DNA from: Lysobacteraceae bacterium NML91-0213
Lineage (GTDB): Bacteria > Pseudomonadota > Gammaproteobacteria > Xanthomonadales > Xanthomonadaceae
Reading direction: 5' to 3'
Assembly: GCA_002798175.1 (NCBI GenBank)
Contig: NWQL01000002.1
Span: 250,799 to 314,798, forward strand
Length of the DNA: 64,000 nucleotides
Both the position numbers and the translations under genes were made by a program. Below, one piece after another: positions 50,146 through 60,749 of this stretch. Within the stretch, counting starts at the first letter, position 1; every line of letters starts with the position of its first letter. Below the pieces are notes generated by a model. The model had not been told where the DNA came from. It searched no databases and saw nothing but the letters and a program-made list of their open reading frames with translations.

Positions 50146-51869
50146 CCCCGTTGCGCAGGATCCGCCGCCGCGCCGCTGGGGCGAGCGGTGCCTGGCCCGA
50201 CCACGTGCTGCCGCTGCTGCGCCGGGTGTACGCCGCCCGCGGCGTGTCCGACTTCTCCGCCGCACGCCCCCGCCTGGTGGACCTGCATGCGCCCGACACC
50301 CTGACCGGCATCGCCGAGGCCGCGCGCCTGCTTGCGGACACCATCGCTGCGGGGCGGCGCATCGTGGTGGTCGGGGATTTCGACTGCGACGGCGCGACCG
50401 CATGTGCGGTCGCGGTGCGGGGCCTGCGCATGCTGGGCGCGCGCGAGGTGCTGCATGCGGTGCCCAACCGCATCGTCCACGGCTACGGGCTGTCGACCGG
50501 CCTGGTCGACGAACTGGCGGCGCTCGGGCCGGAGCTGCTGGTCACCGTCGACCATGGCATCGCCTGCCATGCCGGCATCGCCGCCGCGAGGGCACGCGGC
50601 TGGCAGGTGCTGGTGACCGACCACCACCTGCCCGGGCCCACGCTGCCGCCTGCGGACGTCATCGTCGACCCGAACCTTCCCGGCGACAGGTTCCCGTCGA
50701 AGACTCTGGCCGGCGTGGGGGTGATCTTCTACGTGCTGCTGGCGCTGCGCGGCGTGCTGCGTGCGCGGGGCGCGTTCGACGGCGCCGGCCCGGACCTGCG
50801 CGTGCTGCTGGACCTGGTCGCGGTCGGCACGGTCGCCGATCTCGTGGCGCTGGATGCCAACAACCGTGCGCTGGTGGCCGCAGGGCTGCAGCGTCTGCGG
50901 GCGGGCCAGGGTTGTCCCGGGCTGCAGGCGCTGGCGCGGGTGGCGGGGCGCGACGCGTCGCGGCTCACCGCGGCCGATATCGGCTTTGCGATCGGACCGC
51001 GGCTCAATGCCGCGGGCCGGCTCGAGGACATGTCGATCGGCATCGAATGCCTGCTGACCGACGACCCCGCCCGTGCGCTCGAACTGGCGCAGCTGCTGGA
51101 CCGCATCAATGCCGAGCGCCGCGGCGTGCAGCAGGCCATGGTCGACGAGGCCGAGGCCGCGCTCACCGCGCGCGCCCTGGACACCGCAGTGACCGCGGAC
51201 GATCCGGCGGTGGTCCTGTTCGACCCCGACTGGCATCCCGGCGTGGTCGGGCTGGTGGCCTCGAAGCTCAAGGAACGCCTGCATCGACCGGTCGTCGCGT
51301 TCGCACCGGCGGAGCCGGGAAGCCGCCAGTTGCGCGGCTCGGCGCGATCGATTCCGGGCTTCCATATCCGCGATGCGCTGACGGCGGTCGATGTGGCCCG
51401 GCCAGGCCTGATCGGCCGCTTCGGCGGGCATGCGATGGCCGCCGGGCTCAGCCTCGACCTGGACGCGCTCGCCGATTTCGAGCATGCCTTCCGCGGCCAT
51501 GCCGGCGGGGTGCTCGATGCGTCGTTGCTGCAGGCGGTGATCGACAGCGATGGCGAGCTTGCGCCGCACGAGTTCGACCATGCGCACGCCCAGGCCCTGC
51601 GCGACGGGGGCCCCTGGGGCCAGGCCTTTCCGGAGCCGCTGTTCGACGGCCATTTCGAGCTGCTGGATGCGCGCTGCGTCGGGCAGCGCCACCTGCGGTT
51701 GCGCCTGCGGGTGCCGCACCGCCGTGAGCCACTGGATGCGATCCAGTTCGGTGGCTGGGAAGGTCGGCCGGATGCCTCGCGCGTGCACCTTGCCTATCGG
51801 CTGGCAACCGACGATTACCGCGGCAACGGCGCCGTGCAGCTGGTCGTGGAGCACCTCGAACCGGCCTGA
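50142..51869 (+). CDS. recJ: Single-stranded-DNA exonuclease RecJ
   Basis: A 575-residue DHH-family exonuclease. The catalytic motifs are VVGDFDCDGATACAVAVRGL (motif I), TVDHGIACHAG, VLVTDHHLPGPTLP with the DHH triad, GVGVIFYVLLAL, and the DHHA1 domain with IGRFGGHAMAAGLSLDLD (the GGHxxAAG motif). An OB-like C-terminal domain follows. RecJ degrades single-stranded DNA 5' to 3' in recombination and mismatch repair. Its start overlaps the preceding gene; the stop is 100 bases before the PPC-domain gene. Confidence 0.96.
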   Translation: MTPLRRIRRRAAGASGAWPDHVLPLLRRVYAARGVSDFSAARPRLVDLHAPDTLTGIAEAARLLADTIAAGRRIVVVGDFDCDGATACAVAVRGLRMLGAREVLHAVPNRIVHGYGLSTGLVDELAALGPELLVTVDHGIACHAGIAAARARGWQVLVTDHHLPGPTLPPADVIVDPNLPGDRFPSKTLAGVGVIFYVLLALRGVLRARGAFDGAGPDLRVLLDLVAVGTVADLVALDANNRALVAAGLQRLRAGQGCPGLQALARVAGRDASRLTAADIGFAIGPRLNAAGRLEDMSIGIECLLTDDPARALELAQLLDRINAERRGVQQAMVDEAEAALTARALDTAVTADDPAVVLFDPDWHPGVVGLVASKLKERLHRPVVAFAPAEPGSRQLRGSARSIPGFHIRDALTAVDVARPGLIGRFGGHAMAAGLSLDLDALADFEHAFRGHAGGVLDASLLQAVIDSDGELAPHEFDHAHAQALRDGGPWGQAFPEPLFDGHFELLDARCVGQRHLRLRLRVPHRREPLDAIQFGGWEGRPDASRVHLAYRLATDDYRGNGAVQLVVEHLEPA

Positions 51870-51971
51870 TCTTCGAACCACGAGGCTGGTGTTGATCGCG
51901 TGAAGGCGCATACTCCCCCTGTTCATGTCGGTACCGCCGGTGCCGGCCTCCACAGGCAGAAGGGATACGGA

Positions 51972-53309
51972 ATGATCAGGAAGGGTTTGGCGCTGGCTGT
52001 CGGTATGTCGCTTTCGGGTGTTGCAGGGCTCGCCGCCGCTGCCGGGCCCACGCCCACCTCGCTGGCTGTCGGGCAACAGTTGCGCGGCGAAATCACCACC
52101 GCCGATGCGCTGAACTGGAGCGACGGCACGCGCAGCAAGCTGTATTCGATCAACCTGACGCCGGGTCAGGGCGTCGAGTTCGCGGTGGACGGTCCGCTGC
52201 GCGCGCGGTTGACGCTGTTCTCCGAGGACCAGCTGCTGCAGACCTCCTCGCCGGCACGCGAATCCACCAGCATGTCGGTCCGCGCTCCGGACGCCGGGCG
52301 CTATCTGCTGGCGGTCAGCGGCCGCGACGCGTCGTCGTACGGGCCCTATACGCTGCGGGTGTCGCCCCTCGCGCTCTACGACGGCGGCGAGATCCGCCCG
52401 GGCGCGACGATCACCGACTGGACCGGAAGTGCGCGTCGCATCCCGCTGGTGATCGACCGCGACGCGGTGTACGCGGTGCGCATGGACTCCGACGAGTTCG
52501 ACACCCTGCTCAAGCTGGAAGGCAATGGCGTCTCACTGTCGAACGACGACGCCGAAGGCAGCAACTCGCTGGTGACGGCGCGGCTTGCGCCGGGCCGCTA
52601 CACGGTGATCGCCGACGGCTACGGCGGCTCGATCCAGGGCCAGTACCGGCTGGCGGTGAGCGAGCGCGAGCTGCCGGCGGGCGTCACCCTCGCCAGCGAT
52701 GGCGTGCTGCAGCCGGGTACCGATGTCACCGCACTGCACCAGGGTGCCCAGGTCGCCTACCGGTTGCAGGTGCCGTCGCGCCAGCTGGCCACGATCACCA
52801 TGCGCAGCAGCGAGTTCGATTCCATGCTCGCGCTTGAGGGGGAAAGCGTGCTGCTGCAGGACGACGACTCGGGCGGCGGCCTCGACGCGCGCATCGTCTC
52901 GGTGCTCGAGCCCGGCGAGTACAGCGTGCGCGCTGCCTCCTACAACGACGGCGCCGGTCTGTTCACGCTTTCGGCCGAACTTGCCGACGTGCCGGCCGAT
53001 ATCGGCGGCGGCACGCTCGCCATCGGGCAGCCGCGCGACGTGCGCCTGATGGCGGGTGCCACCGATCGCTACAACGTACAGATCCCGCGCAATGGCAGCT
53101 ATCGCATCGAGATGAAGTCCTCGGACGGGATCGACAGCTACCTGCGCCTGCTGCGCGATGGCCAGCCGGTGGCGCAGGACGACGACAGCGGTGGTGGGCT
53201 CGATGCGCGCATCGACGAAACCCTGCAGGCCGGCGAGTACGTCCTCGAGGCGAGCTCCGCGGTGGGCAGGTCGGAAGGACGTTATCGCATCGCCATCCAG
53301 CGGCGCTGA
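51972..53309 (+). CDS. Exported protein with four PPC-like repeats
   Basis: A 445-residue protein with a Sec signal (KGLALAVGMSLSGVAGLAAAA) and no catalytic domain. It is built from about four repeats of 100 residues resembling bacterial pre-peptidase C-terminal (PPC) domains. Each repeat has a pattern of a D-x-Y-x-V/I strand, then F-D-x-x-L-x-L-x-G, then a D-D loop, then L-x-P/A-G-x-Y-x-V. The clearest copies are LLQDDDSGGGLDARIVSVLE and VAQDDDSGGGLDARIDETLQ. PPC domains normally trail secreted proteases, so a stand-alone array suggests a periplasmic or outer-surface binding protein; its partner is unknown. The ATG at 51972 gives a proper signal peptide. Confidence 0.8.
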   Translation: MIRKGLALAVGMSLSGVAGLAAAAGPTPTSLAVGQQLRGEITTADALNWSDGTRSKLYSINLTPGQGVEFAVDGPLRARLTLFSEDQLLQTSSPARESTSMSVRAPDAGRYLLAVSGRDASSYGPYTLRVSPLALYDGGEIRPGATITDWTGSARRIPLVIDRDAVYAVRMDSDEFDTLLKLEGNGVSLSNDDAEGSNSLVTARLAPGRYTVIADGYGGSIQGQYRLAVSERELPAGVTLASDGVLQPGTDVTALHQGAQVAYRLQVPSRQLATITMRSSEFDSMLALEGESVLLQDDDSGGGLDARIVSVLEPGEYSVRAASYNDGAGLFTLSAELADVPADIGGGTLAIGQPRDVRLMAGATDRYNVQIPRNGSYRIEMKSSDGIDSYLRLLRDGQPVAQDDDSGGGLDARIDETLQAGEYVLEASSAVGRSEGRYRIAIQRR

Positions 53310-53316
53310 CGGTGCA

Positions 53317-53345
53317 CGGCCGCCGCGTCCCTGGCGCGGCGGCCG
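53317..53345 (+). terminator. GC-rich hairpin after the PPC-repeat gene
   Basis: CGGCCGCCGCG and CGCGGCGGCCG form an 11-base perfect stem around TCCCTGG, eight bases after the stop. There is no T run. Confidence 0.5.
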
Positions 53346-53441
53346 CCTGACGCGCGACAGGGCAGGCATCGGTGCGTGGGCTGCGCCGTGCCGGACGCGC
53401 TTGGTAGAATGCCCGGCCGTACCCGAAGGCGACTGCCTCAC

Positions 53442-54570
53442 ATGATGGAACTCAATCCCGTCCGCCAGCGCATCGCCGACCTCCAGGGTCGGCTGGAAGC
53501 GCTGAGGGGGTTTCTTTGACTACGATGCCAAGCGCGAACGTCTCGAGGAAGTAGAACGCGAACTCGAGGATCCCAGGGTCTGGGACGACCCCGCCCGCGC
53601 GCAGGCGCTGGGCCGCGAGCGCTCGCTGCTCGACAAGACCGTCAATGGCATCCGCAACCTGCTTGAAGGTCTCCAGGGCGCGGCGGAACTGCTGGAGCTG
53701 GCCGAGGGCGAGAACGACGAGGACACCGCGCAGGCGGTCACGGCCGACGTCGAACGCTATGCCGGTGACGTGGACAAGCTGGAGTTCCAGCGCATGTTCT
53801 CCGGCGAGATGGACAACGCCAGTGCGTTCGTCGACATCCAGGCCGGTGCCGGTGGCACCGAAGCGCAGGACTGGGCGGAAATCCTGCTGCGCATGTATCT
53901 GCGCTGGGCGGAGAACCGCGGCTGGAAGACCGAGCTGCTCGAAGTCTCCGGCGGCGAAGTGGCCGGCATCAAGTCGGCGACATTCCGGGTGGAAGGCGAC
54001 TTCGCCTACGGCTGGTTCAAGACCGAGACCGGCGTGCACCGGCTGGTGCGCAAGTCGCCGTTCGATTCGGACAACCGCCGACATACCAGCTTCACCTCGG
54101 TGTTCGTGGCGCCGGAGATCGATGACGACATCGACATCGAGATCAACCCGGCGGACCTCAAGACCGACGTCTACCGTTCGTCCGGTGCCGGTGGCCAGCA
54201 CGTCAACAAGACCGAATCCGCGGTGCGCATCACCCATGTGCCGACCGGCGTCGTGGTGGCCTGCCAGACCGAACGCAGCCAGCACGCCAACCGCGACCGG
54301 GCGATGAAGATGCTGGCCGCGCGCCTGTACGAGCTCGAGCTGCAGAAGCGCAACGCCGAAAAGGACGCGCTGGAAGCCACCAAGTCCGACGTGGGCTGGG
54401 GCAGCCAGATCCGCAACTACGTGCTCGACCAGTCGCGGATCAAGGACCTGCGCACCGGTGTCGAGCGCAGCGATACCCAGAAAGTGCTCGACGGCGATCT
54501 TGACGAGTTCGTCGAGGCCAGCCTCAAGGCCGGCCTGCAGGTCGGCGCGAAGCGCAGCGACGCGGCATGA
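53442..54570 (+). CDS. prfB: Peptide chain release factor 2 with programmed +1 frameshift
   Basis: The gene is in two frames. It starts at the tandem ATGs at 53442/53445 ([20 protein letters not shown]) and meets an in-frame TGA at 53517-53519 within AGGGGGTTTCTTTGAC. This is the classical RF2 recoding site, with the internal Shine-Dalgarno AGGGGG and the CTT-TGA-C slip. After the +1 shift the frame continues as [20 protein letters not shown] to the stop at 54570, giving about 374 residues. The GGQ motif is seen in [17 protein letters not shown], and the SPF tripeptide in [17 protein letters not shown]2 recognises UGA and UAA, so it limits its own synthesis. lysS follows. Confidence 0.96.
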
Positions 54571-54610
54571 ACCCGCGGCCGCGGCGCGCCGCGGCCGGAT
54601 ACCGGGGTTG

Positions 54611-54732
54611 CCGCGGATGGACGCGGATCCGCATGGACGAGGAGCGGGCAGGGTGACGGCAACGCGGGTGCTCCCGTCCACGAATCGCCGTTGAACCCGC
54701 GTCACCTCGCATCACGCCGCGTCCATCCGCGG
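54611..54732. repeat. Long inverted repeat between prfB and lysS
   Basis: CCGCGGATGGACGCGG (54611-54626) is the exact reverse complement of CCGCGTCCATCCGCGG (54717-54732), with partial symmetry in between. It looks like a REP/extragenic palindrome; a dispersed family in this genome is likely but not shown. Confidence 0.65.
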
Positions 54733-54763
54733 CCAGAACCCAGCTTCCCCGGAAAGTGTTCCC

Positions 54764-56293
54764 ATGACCGATTCCACGCCCGACACCCCTGCGCACGACG
54801 AGAACCACCTGATCGCGGAACGACGCGCCAAGCTGGCCGCGCTGCGTGCGCAGGGCGTTGCCTATCCCAACGATTTCCGGCGCGCCGACTATGCCGGCGA
54901 CCTGCAGGCCGAGTACGCGGATGCCGGCACCTGGGGCGCGGAAGCGCTCGAGGCGCTGCCGCGGCGCGTGGCGATGGCAGGGCGGTTGATGGCCAAGCGG
55001 GTGATGGGCAAGGCCAGCTTCGCGCAGATCATGGACGAGTCCGGACGCATCCAGCTGTTCCTGCAGTCGAACGCCCTGGGCGAAGCCTACGACGCGTTCA
55101 GGTCGTTCGATGTCGGCGACATCGTCGCCGTCGAGGGTGGACTGACGCGCACGCGTACCGGGGAGCTTTCGGTCAAGGCGACCTCGTTGCGCCTGCTGGT
55201 GAAGTCGCTGCGCCCACTGCCGGACAAGTGGCATGGCCTGAGCGACGTCGAGCAGCGCTACCGCCAGCGCTATGTCGACCTGGTGGTGACGCCGGAAGCG
55301 CGCGAGGTGTTCGTCAAGCGCAGCCGCATCATCCGCGCGATCCGCGCGTGGCTCGACGAGCGCCGCTTCCTGGAGGTGGAGACGCCGATGATGCATTACA
55401 TCCCCGGCGGCGCCACCGCGAAGCCTTTCGTGACCCACCACAACGCGCTCGACCTGGAGCTGTACCTGCGGGTCGCGCCGGAGCTCTACCTGAAGCGGCT
55501 GGTGGTCGGTGGCCTCGAGCGTGTCTACGAGATCAACCGTAACTTCCGCAACGAAGGCGTGTCGACCCGGCACAACCCCGAGTTCACCATGCTGGAGCTC
55601 TACGAGGCCTATGCCACGTACGACGAGGTCATGGACCTCACCGAGGCGATGATCCGCGAGGTCGCGCGCAGTGTCCTCGGCACCACCACCGTGGAATGGG
55701 ACGGCGCCACCATCGACCTCGAACCGGCGTTCCGGCGCTGGCGCATGGACGAGGCGGTGCGCCACCACAACCCCGAGATCTCGGTGGCCGACTGCACCGA
55801 TCGCGACGCGCTGCTGCGTCATTGCGAGCGGCTGAAGATCCGGGTGAAGCCGTCGTGGGGCTGGGGCAAGCTGCTGCTGGAGATCTTCGAGGCGACCGTC
55901 GAGCACACCTTGGTGCAGCCGACTTTCATTACCGACCATCCGGTCGAGGTGTCGCCACTGGCGCGCGCCAGCGACAGCGAACCCGGCTACACCGACCGTT
56001 TCGAACTGTTCGTCAACGGCCGCGAACTGGCCAATGGTTTCTCCGAGCTCAACGATCCCGAGGACCAGGCCACACGCTTCCAGGCGCAGCTGGCGGCCAA
56101 GGAGGGCGGGGACGACGAGGCGATGCACTACGACGCCGACTACATCCGGGCGCTGGAATACGGCATGGCGCCCACCGGCGGCCTCGGCGTGGGCATCGAC
56201 CGGCTGGTGATGCTGCTGACGGGTGCGAATTCGATCCGTGACGTGCTGCTGTTTCCGTACATGCGGCCCGAGGCGGGCGACGCTCGCGGCTGA
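54764..56293 (+). CDS. lysS: Lysyl-tRNA synthetase, class II
   Basis: A 509-residue class II synthetase. The N-terminal OB-fold has [20 protein letters not shown] and [13 protein letters not shown]. The catalytic domain has motif 1 around [20 protein letters not shown], motif 2 [20 protein letters not shown] and motif 3 [20 protein letters not shown]. It joins lysine to tRNA-Lys. The order prfB-lysS is conserved across proteobacteria and here leads directly into the rpf region. The length is normal and the gene looks intact. Confidence 0.97.
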   Translation: MTDSTPDTPAHDENHLIAERRAKLAALRAQGVAYPNDFRRADYAGDLQAEYADAGTWGAEALEALPRRVAMAGRLMAKRVMGKASFAQIMDESGRIQLFLQSNALGEAYDAFRSFDVGDIVAVEGGLTRTRTGELSVKATSLRLLVKSLRPLPDKWHGLSDVEQRYRQRYVDLVVTPEAREVFVKRSRIIRAIRAWLDERRFLEVETPMMHYIPGGATAKPFVTHHNALDLELYLRVAPELYLKRLVVGGLERVYEINRNFRNEGVSTRHNPEFTMLELYEAYATYDEVMDLTEAMIREVARSVLGTTTVEWDGATIDLEPAFRRWRMDEAVRHHNPEISVADCTDRDALLRHCERLKIRVKPSWGWGKLLLEIFEATVEHTLVQPTFITDHPVEVSPLARASDSEPGYTDRFELFVNGRELANGFSELNDPEDQATRFQAQLAAKEGGDDEAMHYDADYIRALEYGMAPTGGLGVGIDRLVMLLTGANSIRDVLLFPYMRPEAGDARG

Positions 56294-56409
56294 ACCGCTG
56301 CTCAAGTCGGCTGTGACCGGGCCGACAACGCCAATGAACGGGACTTGCGCCACGCGCCGCCGCGCAGCCACCATGGCGCGTCGGACGGGCCGGCCCTGCA
56401 GGAGCGGAT

Positions 56410-57471
56410 GTGAATATCGTCATCGTCGACGACCAGACCTCGGCCCGCACCATGCTGCGGCATATCCTCGAGGACATCGGTCCCGAGCTTGAAGTGCGCG
56501 ACTTCGGCGATCCGCAGGTGGCCCTGCAGTGGTGCCAGGACAACCGCCCGGACCTGCTGCTGCTCGACTACCGCATGCCGGGCATCGACGGCCTGGAGTT
56601 CGCGCGTCGGTTCCGCAAGCCGCTGCTGCACCGGGACGTGCCGATCGTCCTGGTCACCGTGGTCGGCGACGAGCCGATCCGCCAGGCGGCGCTGGATGCC
56701 GGCGTGATCGACTTCCTGGTCAAGCCGGTGCGCCCTCGCGAGCTGCGCGCGCGTTGCCGCAACCTGCTGCAGTTGCGCCAGCATGCCGAATCGGTCAAAC
56801 AGCGTGCGCTGTCGCTGGAGCAACGGCTGCTGGCGACGATGCACGAGGTGGAGGAGCGCGAGCGCGAGACCCTGACCCGGCTCGCCCGTGCGATCGCCTA
56901 CCGCGATTCGGGCACCAGCGCGAACCTGGAGCGCGTTGCCCATCTGTCCGGGCTGATCGCCGAGGAACTCGGGCTGTACGAGGACGAGGTCCGGATGATC
57001 GAGCTGGCCGCGCCGCTGCACGACATCGGCAAGATCGCGATTCCCGACGCGCTGCTGCTCAAGCCCGGGCCGCTGACCCCGGAGGAGGCCGCGGTGATGC
57101 AGCGCCACCCGCAGCTGGGCTACGACCTGCTGGCCGGCAGCCAGAACCGGTTCATCCAGCTCAGCGCCAAGATCGCGCTCAGCCACCAGGAACGCTGGGA
57201 TGGCAGCGGCTACCCGGATGGCCTGTCCGGCGAGTCGATCCCGTTGGAAGCGAGGATCGTGGCGATCGCCGACGTGTTCGACGCGCTGATCTCCGAACGT
57301 CCCTACAAGCGTGCATGGAGCCTGCAGGAAGCGATGGACTATCTGCGCGACAACCGCGGCGTGCTGTTCGATCCGCGCTGCGTGGATGCGCTGCTGCGCC
57401 ACGAGGCACAGCTGCCGGAGATCATCCACCGTTTCGGCAAGCCTTCGCGTCCGGGACCGCATCTCCAGTAG
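56410..57471 (+). CDS. rpfG: RpfG-type response regulator with HD-GYP phosphodiesterase domain
   Basis: A 353-residue regulator starting at GTG 56410. The receiver domain has the phospho-acceptor D53 in LLLLDYRMPGIDG and the switch Lys in FLVKPVRPREL. A coiled-coil linker leads to an HD-GYP domain with HDIGK (H204-D205), SHQERWDGSGYPDGL (H259, G267-Y268-P269) and IADVFDALISERPYKRAWSL. HD-GYP domains hydrolyse cyclic-di-GMP. In xanthomonads RpfC phosphorylates RpfG after sensing the DSF fatty-acid signal. The residue after H259 is Gln rather than the more common His. It is directly followed by rpfC, seven bases away. Confidence 0.93.
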   Translation: MNIVIVDDQTSARTMLRHILEDIGPELEVRDFGDPQVALQWCQDNRPDLLLLDYRMPGIDGLEFARRFRKPLLHRDVPIVLVTVVGDEPIRQAALDAGVIDFLVKPVRPRELRARCRNLLQLRQHAESVKQRALSLEQRLLATMHEVEERERETLTRLARAIAYRDSGTSANLERVAHLSGLIAEELGLYEDEVRMIELAAPLHDIGKIAIPDALLLKPGPLTPEEAAVMQRHPQLGYDLLAGSQNRFIQLSAKIALSHQERWDGSGYPDGLSGESIPLEARIVAIADVFDALISERPYKRAWSLQEAMDYLRDNRGVLFDPRCVDALLRHEAQLPEIIHRFGKPSRPGPHLQ

Positions 57472-57477
57472 TCCGCC

Positions 57478-59640
57478 ATGAACGCATACGGCTCATGGAT
57501 CAGGGCGCGGCTGTCGGGTCGACCCGACAGCGAACACATGCAGGTGATGGTGCGCATCGCCATCACCTCGCTGTTCTCGGCCTACCTTGGCTGGCAGGTA
57601 CGCGGCGGCCAGAGTGATCCGGCGCTCGTCCTGACGTGGCTGATCCTGCTGGGCGAACTGGTGGTCTCGCTCGGGCTGCTGGGCGCGATCCTGGTCCACC
57701 CCGGCGTCTCGCAGGTACGGCGCTGGATCGGCATGTTCGCGGACTATTTCGCGCTCGCCGGGGTGATGTACCTGCAGGGGGAGACGGCCTCGCCGCTGTA
57801 CGCGGTGTACCTGTGGATGACGATCGGCAACGGCCTGCGCTACGGCCCCGGCTACCTGTACGCGGCCACGGTGATGGCGGTGGCGTCGTTCTTCGTGGTG
57901 ATCCGTTTCACCGCGTACTGGCTCGACAACCCGATGCTGTCGTGGGGGCTGCTGGTGGGCGTGGCCGCGGTGCCGCTGTACTTCGGCTCGCTGCTGCGCG
58001 CGCTCACCGCCGCCATCGAGGACGCGCGCAAGGCCAACGAGGCCAAGAGCCGCTTCCTCGCCAACATGAGCCACGAGTTCCGCACGCCGCTCAATGGCCT
58101 GTCGGGCATGTCCGAACTGCTGGCCACCACCCGGCTCGATCCCGAACAGCGCGAGTACCTCAACACGATCCAGGCCTCGGCGCGTTCGTTGCTGGCGCTG
58201 GTGGAGGACGTGCTGGACATTTCCGCCATCGAGGCCGGCAAGCTCAAGCTGGCCTCGGAGCGGTTCCCGTTGCGCGAACTGGTCGACAGCATCGGCTACA
58301 TGCTCGAACCCGATGCCCGCGGCAAAGGGCTGTCCTACGTGGTCGAGATCGCCCCGGATGTCCCGCCCTACCTGGTGGGCGACATGCCGCAACTGCGGCA
58401 GGTGCTGGTGAACCTGGTCAACAACGCCATCAAGTTCACCGACGAAGGCGAGGTGCGCCTGGATATCACCCTGGTGCCAGGCCGGAGTACGGCCGGCAGG
58501 GTGATGGTGCGTTTCAACGTTGCCGATTCCGGCATCGGCATCGCGCCCTCGGTGCGGGCAAAGCTGTTCGAGGCGTTCGAACAGGCCGACACCAGCCTGG
58601 CGCGCCGTCATGGCGGTACCGGGCTCGGCACCACCATTGCCAAGGGGCTGACCGAGGCCATGGGCGGCACCATCGGCTTCGAAAGCCGCGAGGGCGTGGG
58701 CAGCCGCTTCTGGGTGGAGCTGCCGTTCGAGCTGCCGCAGGCGGTCGTCGACCCGGCTGCCGGGCAGAAGCCGATGCCGCACGAAGTGGAGAACGTGATC
58801 GCCTTCAGCGACCCGTTCCTGCGCCACCGTGCCCGCGTGGCGCCGATGCGGATCCTGATTGCCGACGACCACGCCGCCAACAGGCTGGTGCTGCAGAGCC
58901 TGTTGCGGAAAGCGGGGCACCGGGTGGTCGAAGTGGAGGATGGCGAGCAGGCGCTGGCGGCGCTGGAGGTCTCGGATTACGACGTCGTCATCGTCGACCT
59001 GCACATGCCCGAGGTGACCGGCCTGGACATGCTGCGCCAGCTGCGGGTGATGCAGGCCGGCGGTGTACGCACGCCGGTGATCATCCTCAGCGCGGATGTC
59101 ACCCCCGAATCGATCCGTGCCTGTACCGAAGCCGGCGCGCGGGCCTTCCTCGCCAAGCCCGTGGTGGCCTCGCGGCTGCTGGATACGCTGGCGGCGATCG
59201 CCAGTGGCGAGCAGACGCCGGTGGACAGCACCGCCACCGCGCGCCAGTCGCCGGTGGCGCCCGGCGACGTGCTCGATACCAGCGTGCTCGACGAGATCGT
59301 CGCGCTGGGCATGGGCCAGGCCTTTGAAGCCACGTTCATCGGCCAGTGCGTGGCCGATGCCGAACGTGCGCTGGAGCAGTTCCGCGAAGCCGGCGAAGCC
59401 GGCGCCTGGGACCAGCTGCGCGACCACGCCCATGCGCTCAAGGGCGTGGCCAGCAATGTCGGCATGGTCCGGGTCGCCGCGCTGAGCGGCGACGTGATGC
59501 GCCTTGCGGACTGGCAGATGGCGCCGGAATGGCGCCAGCGGCTCACCCGCCTTGACGCCGCGCTGGAGCAGGGAAGGTCGGCGCTCGCGGCACGCGGCCG
59601 CATGTCCGCGCCCCGCGAAGGGGACAGCAACACCCCCTGA
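57478..59640 (+). CDS. rpfC: RpfC hybrid sensor kinase for DSF
   Basis: A 720-residue hybrid kinase. About five N-terminal membrane helices (residues 25-175) form the input domain. They are followed by HisKA with phospho-acceptor H199 in [15 protein letters not shown], HATPase_c ([47 protein letters not shown]), a receiver with D507 in [14 protein letters not shown], and a C-terminal HPt domain with H652 in [13 protein letters not shown]. All relay residues are present. Its spacing matches Xanthomonas RpfC, which also binds and restrains the DSF synthase RpfF through its receiver. It is convergent with rpfF, with ten bases between the stops. No rpfH lies between rpfG and rpfC. Confidence 0.93.
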   Translation: MNAYGSWIRARLSGRPDSEHMQVMVRIAITSLFSAYLGWQVRGGQSDPALVLTWLILLGELVVSLGLLGAILVHPGVSQVRRWIGMFADYFALAGVMYLQGETASPLYAVYLWMTIGNGLRYGPGYLYAATVMAVASFFVVIRFTAYWLDNPMLSWGLLVGVAAVPLYFGSLLRALTAAIEDARKANEAKSRFLANMSHEFRTPLNGLSGMSELLATTRLDPEQREYLNTIQASARSLLALVEDVLDISAIEAGKLKLASERFPLRELVDSIGYMLEPDARGKGLSYVVEIAPDVPPYLVGDMPQLRQVLVNLVNNAIKFTDEGEVRLDITLVPGRSTAGRVMVRFNVADSGIGIAPSVRAKLFEAFEQADTSLARRHGGTGLGTTIAKGLTEAMGGTIGFESREGVGSRFWVELPFELPQAVVDPAAGQKPMPHEVENVIAFSDPFLRHRARVAPMRILIADDHAANRLVLQSLLRKAGHRVVEVEDGEQALAALEVSDYDVVIVDLHMPEVTGLDMLRQLRVMQAGGVRTPVIILSADVTPESIRACTEAGARAFLAKPVVASRLLDTLAAIASGEQTPVDSTATARQSPVAPGDVLDTSVLDEIVALGMGQAFEATFIGQCVADAERALEQFREAGEAGAWDQLRDHAHALKGVASNVGMVRVAALSGDVMRLADWQMAPEWRQRLTRLDAALEQGRSALAARGRMSAPREGDSNTP

Positions 59641-59650
59641 TCCGCCGCCA

Positions 59651-60529
59651 TCAGGCGGTTGCGACGTCGTTGTCGCCATGCCGGCGGTACTGCGCGCGCA
59701 CCAGCCGCTCCATCGTGCGCAGCGATTTCTCGCCAAGCCGCAGGGCCGTGTCCACCCACACCTCGGTGATGGTCATCAGCTCCTCTACGGTCACCGGCTG
59801 GTGCATCGCACGCACGCGGTGCATCGCCGCGCGCGCATGCGGGATCCGCCGGTTGTTGCGGATGACCTCCTCCACCGCGCGCACGCCTTCGCCGCGCGGT
59901 GCCAGCACGTCCACCAGGCCCATCCGGTACAGCTGTTCGGCGGGGTAGACGTTGCCGTCGAGCATGAGCTTCTCGGCCTGGTGCGGTGCGATGCGCTTGC
60001 ACAGGAAGGAGTACGCGCCCATGCCGGGGAACAGGTCGAACAGGACCTCGGGCAGTCCCATCATCGCGCCTTCCTCGGCGACGATGGTGTGGCAGCTCAG
60101 CGCGGCCTCGAAGCCGCCACCCAGGGCGTCGCCCTGCACGAGGGCGATGCTGTGCGCGCCGGCACCGAGGCCATCGTGGAACGCGTGCACACCGAGCACG
60201 CACTGGCGTGCATAGGACAGCAGCGTGGCGCGATCACCGGCGCGGATGGCACGGCAGAACAGCTCGAGATCACCGCCAAGGTTGAAGGCATCCGAATCCG
60301 AAGCGAGCACGATATGGGCGATGCCATCGGTGGAACCGCTGCGCCGCAGGCGATCACCGAGGACCTGCTGGTGGCTGAGGATCTCCGATACCAGGCCGGG
60401 CCTGAAGCAGGCCCGGCCGGTGCTGCCCTTGTTGTGCATGTAGAACCAGTGGACGCCACGTTCGGCGTCCTCGGCCACGCGCAACATGTTGAAGCGGCTG
60501 GCGGGCTGCAGGGATTCGATATTGTTCAT
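59651..60529 (-). CDS. rpfF: RpfF, DSF synthase (crotonase family)
   Basis: A 292-residue enoyl-CoA hydratase-family protein that makes cis-2-unsaturated fatty-acid signals (DSF). The two catalytic Glu residues are in place: GGGFEAALSCHTI and MMGLPEVLFDLFPGMGAYSF. HIVLASDSDAFNLGGDLELF and the end KSLRTMERLVRAQYRR match the Xanthomonas protein almost word for word. The N-terminus (MNNIESLQPASRFNML) differs, as is usual. The ATG at 60529 is chosen; one at 60550 would add seven residues. It lies downstream of rpfB on the same strand but behind a terminator, so it likely has its own promoter. Confidence 0.95.
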   Translation of the reverse strand: MNNIESLQPASRFNMLRVAEDAERGVHWFYMHNKGSTGRACFRPGLVSEILSHQQVLGDRLRRSGSTDGIAHIVLASDSDAFNLGGDLELFCRAIRAGDRATLLSYARQCVLGVHAFHDGLGAGAHSIALVQGDALGGGFEAALSCHTIVAEEGAMMGLPEVLFDLFPGMGAYSFLCKRIAPHQAEKLMLDGNVYPAEQLYRMGLVDVLAPRGEGVRAVEEVIRNNRRIPHARAAMHRVRAMHQPVTVEELMTITEVWVDTALRLGEKSLRTMERLVRAQYRRHGDNDVATA

Positions 60530-60692
60530 CGGTATGTTCTCTTTGGGCATGGAAGGGCGGACCTGGCGGATCGGATGCCACCGTAAAGCCGGTGTGAAAT
60601 GAATGGCGCCGATCGGCCCTTCTATGCTCCCAAAGGCGGCTGACTGCAAGCACGCGCGCGCGGTCGCATGCGCGTTGCAGTCGCGCGCAGCC

Positions 60693-60724
60693 AAAAAGAA
60701 AGCGCCCGTCATCGACGGGCGCTT
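60693..60724 (-). terminator. Rho-independent terminator of rpfB
   Basis: On the minus strand AAGCGCCCGTC and GACGGGCGCTT form an 11-base perfect stem around a GAT loop, followed by TTCTTTTT. It lies between rpfB and rpfF and should separate their transcripts. Confidence 0.85.
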
Positions 60725-60749
60725 CGTGTTGCGTGCCGCAGGGAAAACG

